Shown piece by piece: positions 60,828-64,000 of a DNA stretch of 64,000 nucleotides. The position numbers were made by a program, and so were the translations under genes. Under the pieces are notes generated by a model that was given only the letters and a program-made list of their open reading frames with translations, was not told where the DNA came from and searched no databases. The stretch's first letter is position 1; every line of letters starts with the position of its first letter. The DNA is from JAXLQL01 sp046331625 (GTDB lineage Bacteria; Acidobacteriota; Terriglobia; Bryobacterales; Bryobacteraceae): assembly GCA_046331625.1 (NCBI GenBank), contig JAXLQL010000012.1:1-64000 (forward strand). Reading direction: 5' to 3'.

Positions 60828-62818
60828 TCCGCCGAGCCGCCCTCCTGTGCGCCGCCGTCTCGGCCTTCGCGCAGCCGCCCGTTTCCCCCACGCCTGAAAC
60901 CGTGGGCCGCGCCCGCGGCGAAGATGCCGGAGGATACAACATCGTCCATTCGTTCGAGACCGGCTACCGTTTCCACACCGTCGACGGCAACGAGCAGAAC
61001 TATCGCGCCGGCGTGAACTACGGCAACGGAATCCGCCTGCTCGGCAGCCAACTCACCGTCAATTCCAAAGACGGCCACGGCCATTGGTTTGACGAGATCG
61101 TCCTCACCACGCAAGGGCTCGGCAATGACCCTTACCAATACGTCAACGCCCGCGCCCAACGCAATCGCCTCTACCGTTACGACTTCACCTTCCGCATCGC
61201 CGATTACTTCAATCCCGGCCTCACCACTGGAACCGCGGGCGGCCACCTCCGCGACACGCGCCGCCAACTCCAGGACCACGACTTCACCCTCCTCCCCTCC
61301 GGTCCCGCGCAGTTGCTCTTCGGCTACAGCCGCAATTCGCAAAACGGACCCGGCCTCTCCACCATCCAGTTATTCGATTCCCGCGGCGACGAGTTCCCCC
61401 TGCTCGCCAACATCAACCGCCGCCAATCGGAGTTCCGCCTCGGCGGCCAGTTCCGCTTCGCCGGCATGAAGCTGCTGGTCATGCGTGGATGGGAGCGTTA
61501 CGAAGAAACCAGCACCGACAGCTCCGCGCGCAACACGGGCGTCAACACAACGGATCAAACAGCCCTCGCCTCGTTCCGCCGCAACGAACCCTACTCGGGC
61601 GACACGCCGTTCTGGCGGCTGAACCTGATTCAGGACCGTAAGAATTGGTATTCCATCCACGGCCGCCTGCACTACGCCGCCAGCCGCCGCGCCTTCTCGC
61701 TCGACGAACTCGCCTCGGGTACGGACCGCCGTGGAGCCGCCGCCGCCCGTCAAGTGCTCACGGGCGGAACCGGAACGCGCCCCGTCACCACCGGCAGCTT
61801 CACCTTCTCGCTGTTTCCGAATCGCTACCTGACCGTTTCGAACCACACGGCCTTCCATCAAATCGCGATGGATGGATCGAACCGCTACCAGGAGTTCAAC
61901 AACAACACGCTCGACTTCACCCAGATCCTGTTCGACTATCTCGGCATTCGTACCATCGCCAATTCCACTGACGCGAGCGTGCGCGTGTCGCGCTGGCTCG
62001 GGCTTCAGGGCGGCTATCACTACTCCACCCGCCGCATCCGGAGCCGCCAGGGCGAAAAATTCGATGATGGCACAAGTGACTTTCTGCGCTACGAGCAATC
62101 GAACACCCTGCACGCGGGCTCGGCCGGAGTGCGGCTCCAGCCGATCAAGCCACTCACCATTTCGCTCGATGGCGAACTCGGCCGCGCGGACCGTCCTATC
62201 TTCACCACCAGTGAGCGCAATTACCACACCGTCGGCGGCCGCGCCCAGTATCGTGCCAAGAACCTGCTGCTATCGGCATCGAGCCGCGCCCAGTACAACA
62301 CGAACTCGGCTTCGCTGTTCGTTCACTCGGCGCATACGCGGTCGAATTCGTTCGATGCCTCATACACCGTCTCCCGCGCCGTGTCGTTCGATGCTGGTTA
62401 CTCGAAGCAACACGTTGACTCGCTGACGGGTCTCGCCTACTTCGCGCTGGGGAGGCTCAATACGGGCGACCGGTCCGTGTATACGAGTAATCTCCATGCG
62501 GTGAACTTGGGTGTTCGCCTGAGTTTCAACAAGCGCGCCGACGTGTATGTTGGCTATAGCAGAGTACAGGATACGGGCGATGGGAGAAGCGCGGCTGCCG
62601 CGGCGCAGGTTGCAACGGCAAGCGCGCTGACTGCGTTCCAGATTGCGCAGGTGTTTCCGCTGTCGTACGATTCTCCGCAAGCGCGTGTGTCCGTTCGCCT
62701 GCATGACAAGATCCGGTGGAACTTCGGCTACCAGATGTACCGCTACGACGAGAAGTTTTTCGATCCGCGGGACTATCGGGCCAACACCGGTTTCACCAGC
62801 TTGACCTGGCAGTTCTAG
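60824..62818 (+). CDS. MtrB/PioB-family outer-membrane porin, second locus
   Basis: A 664-residue outer-membrane barrel. The signal peptide is MIRRAALLCAAVSAFAQ. The MtrB/PioB block GNDPYQYVNARAQRNRLYRY and the following RIADYFNP match the first locus (GGDPYNTARL ... NILFFNALP). About two dozen amphipathic strands follow. The protein ends in the canonical aromatic FTSLTWQF. Start ATG at 60824 is coupled to the cytochrome stop. It should sheath the decaheme cytochrome; the outer partner is not in the window. Confidence 0.88.
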   Translation: MIRRAALLCAAVSAFAQPPVSPTPETVGRARGEDAGGYNIVHSFETGYRFHTVDGNEQNYRAGVNYGNGIRLLGSQLTVNSKDGHGHWFDEIVLTTQGLGNDPYQYVNARAQRNRLYRYDFTFRIADYFNPGLTTGTAGGHLRDTRRQLQDHDFTLLPSGPAQLLFGYSRNSQNGPGLSTIQLFDSRGDEFPLLANINRRQSEFRLGGQFRFAGMKLLVMRGWERYEETSTDSSARNTGVNTTDQTALASFRRNEPYSGDTPFWRLNLIQDRKNWYSIHGRLHYAASRRAFSLDELASGTDRRGAAAARQVLTGGTGTRPVTTGSFTFSLFPNRYLTVSNHTAFHQIAMDGSNRYQEFNNNTLDFTQILFDYLGIRTIANSTDASVRVSRWLGLQGGYHYSTRRIRSRQGEKFDDGTSDFLRYEQSNTLHAGSAGVRLQPIKPLTISLDGELGRADRPIFTTSERNYHTVGGRAQYRAKNLLLSASSRAQYNTNSASLFVHSAHTRSNSFDASYTVSRAVSFDAGYSKQHVDSLTGLAYFALGRLNTGDRSVYTSNLHAVNLGVRLSFNKRADVYVGYSRVQDTGDGRSAAAAAQVATASALTAFQIAQVFPLSYDSPQARVSVRLHDKIRWNFGYQMYRYDEKFFDPRDYRANTGFTSLTWQF

Positions 62819-62861
62819 CTGCGAGATTTCCGGCTCGAGCGGTGGAGAGGGAAACTGACCG

Positions 62862-63176
62862 ATGAATACGCGCTATTCGGCCGGCAACGTGACTACGGCC
62901 GTGTTGTTCGCGCTGGCACTGTGGACGATCATCGTGCGCTTTCGCTCGCGTCCAGACACCAACTGGCCGCTGATGTACTACGCGATCGTGTTCAGCTACA
63001 TGGAAGCCTTTCCAGGTAGAGTTGCGCCGCTCGCGCTGTACGGGGCCATCGTCACGGCTTTGCTCGAGCGCTTCGAGTTCATGTCCGGCTTTTTCCGCTA
63101 CTTCCTCATGACCCTCGAATTGGGTGCGCTCAGCGTGATCACCTATCAGATCATGAAGGCGGTCTCGCTCTACTGA
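62862..63176 (+). CDS. Small membrane protein of unknown function
   Basis: A 104-residue protein with three or four hydrophobic helices (about 10-26, 37-60, 78-101) and no known motif. It lies 43 bases after the porin gene on the same strand, so it may be cotranscribed with the second conduit. A quinone or cytochrome interaction cannot be read from the sequence. Confidence 0.65.
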   Translation: MNTRYSAGNVTTAVLFALALWTIIVRFRSRPDTNWPLMYYAIVFSYMEAFPGRVAPLALYGAIVTALLERFEFMSGFFRYFLMTLELGALSVITYQIMKAVSLY

Positions 63177-63244
63177 CTGGTTCAGTCCTGGGCGGGACTC
63201 TCCAGTGTTTCGACGCCGATTCCGATATCGGCAGTGGCCTTGCC

Positions 63245-63289
63245 GTGTGGGGCAGGCTTCAGCCAGCGCGGGACTTCAGTCCCGCTGCC
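63245..63289 (+). repeat. Interspersed REP-like repeat
   Basis: Another member of the palindromic repeat family, with GCGCGGGACTTCAGTCCCGC at its centre, in the 221-base gap between the small membrane protein and the convergent rhodanese gene. Confidence 0.75.
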
Positions 63290-63397
63290 GGCGCACGCAC
63301 CGGTATTCGGTAGTGCTCACCGGAACCGCTCGCTGCGAGTTGCACCTTGCTCAGCATGCCGAACACAGCCAGCACAACGGCGCGGACATCGGCTGGT

Positions 63398-63772
63398 TCA
63401 CGGCTCCACCGGCATCCCCGCTTCCTGCCACGCCCGCCACCCGCCGTCGAGCGACAGCACGTTCATATAACCCATCTTCCCCAACATGTCCGCTGCCAGC
63501 GCCGACCGGTATCCTCCGCCGCAGTAAAGCACCAGGCGCGCCGCTTTGTCGGGCACCTGGGTTTCGATATCGCGCTCGATGATTCCTTTGCCGATATGCT
63601 TGGCCCCGGCGGCATGGCCTGCTTGCCACTCGTTGTCCTCGCGCACGTCCACCAGCAAGTGCTCTTCGCCGCGCCCGAGTATCTCGCGATACGCAGCCAT
63701 GTCGATCTGGCGCACTCTCGTCTTGGCATCGTTCACCACCGCGAGAAAACCCGCGCTATGTTGCATCGCCAT
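63398..63772 (-). CDS. Rhodanese-domain protein
   Basis: A 124-residue single rhodanese domain. Conserved points are LLVDVREDNEWQAGHAAGA (about 38-56) and the active-site loop LYCGGGYRSAL, with the persulfide-forming Cys (about 81-91). The tail is GGWRAWQEAGMPV. It belongs to the short sulfurtransferase type of uncertain partner. ATG at 63772 overlaps the murA stop (TGATG), so the two are translated together. Confidence 0.93.
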   Translation of the reverse strand: MAMQHSAGFLAVVNDAKTRVRQIDMAAYREILGRGEEHLLVDVREDNEWQAGHAAGAKHIGKGIIERDIETQVPDKAARLVLYCGGGYRSALAADMLGKMGYMNVLSLDGGWRAWQEAGMPVEP

Positions 63773-64000
63773 CACGCCTCCTTGTCTTCGGCCTTGCCGC
63801 TCACACGCCGGATGCGCGCTCCCAGCCCGGCGAGCTTCGATTCGATCTTCTCGTATCCCCGGTCAATGTGATAGACACGGTCAATGACGGTCTCCCCACC
63901 GGCTACCAACGCGGCCACCACCAGCGATGCCGATGCACGCAGATCCGACGCGATCACCGACGCGCCGCTGAGCGGTCTCGGACCAGCCACGATCGCCTGC
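63772..64000 (-). CDS. murA: UDP-N-acetylglucosamine 1-carboxyvinyltransferase MurA, C-terminal part
   Basis: The last 75 or so residues of MurA, cut by the window edge. SGASVIASDLRASASLVVAA (with the active-site Arg) and YHIDRGYEKIESKLAGLGA are diagnostic of the C-terminal EPSP-synthase-like domain. MurA makes the first committed peptidoglycan precursor. The gene continues beyond 64000. Its stop overlaps the rhodanese start. Confidence 0.93.
   Translation of the reverse strand, partial: QAIVAGPRPLSGASVIASDLRASASLVVAALVAGGETVIDRVYHIDRGYEKIESKLAGLGARIRRVSGKAEDKEA

Overview
The window comes from a GC-rich chromosome, most likely an Acidobacteriota member of the Bryobacterales/Solibacter group. 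Three very large secreted proteins carry the C-terminal domain first described as a Solibacter-specific family (TIGR03437). There is also an intact ADOP-type (MacB/FtsX-like) permease plus a decayed PadR-ADOP pair, a PEP-CTERM protein and several multiheme cytochromes. I see no rRNA, tRNA, CRISPR array or phage genes.

Layout. 0.1-5.2 kb: ADOP permease, MerR/TipAS regulator, first TIGR03437 propeller protein. 5.3-12.7 kb: a porin-cytochrome conduit (OmcA/MtrC-like, DmsE/MtrA-like and MtrB/PioB-like genes, with a CBS protein upstream). A two-gene AAA ATPase-RloB cassette, resembling AbiL-type phage defence, sits at the 3' end of its porin gene between two 124-bp direct repeats. 12.8-19 kb: sulfatase, greA, CDP-alcohol phosphatidyltransferase, a frameshifted nucleotidyltransferase/XRE pair, second TIGR03437 protein. 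19.5-25.7 kb: PQQ-like propeller, DMT permease, a VTC-DUF4956-CotH module, a two-repeat secreted protein. 25.8-27.2 kb: PadR-ADOP remnants and an RHH/PIN toxin-antitoxin pair. 27.3-35.2 kb: a tightly packed eight-gene operon with FHA, TolQ-like, TolR-like, zinc-ribbon FHA, PP2C, protease-FHA, PP2C and zinc-ribbon Ser/Thr kinase genes. 35.2-37.3 kb: two MITE-like elements in opposite orientation around an unknown gene. 37.3-46.5 kb: conserved unknown, PEP-CTERM protein, class V aminotransferase, frameshifted PhoD, HigBA-like and TacAT-like toxin-antitoxin loci, sugar dehydrogenase and a heptaheme cytochrome. 46.5-59.8 kb: LuxR-type regulator and a Tad/Flp pilus export locus (cpaA-B-C-E-F, tadB-C) with a 30-residue membrane protein, the third TIGR03437 protein and an outer-membrane barrel. 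59.9-62.8 kb: a second decaheme cytochrome/porin pair. The window ends in a rhodanese gene and the 3' end of murA.

Function. The two MtrA/MtrB-type pairs and the heptaheme cytochrome suggest electron transfer across the outer membrane. The Tad locus and the giant secreted propeller proteins suggest surface attachment. The 27-35 kb operon looks like a phosphorylation-controlled, proton-channel-like membrane machine and is the best candidate for an undescribed system. Several genes carry single-base frameshifts (DUF6932-like gene, phoD, TacT-like toxin, possibly the sulfatase); decay and assembly error cannot be separated from sequence alone.
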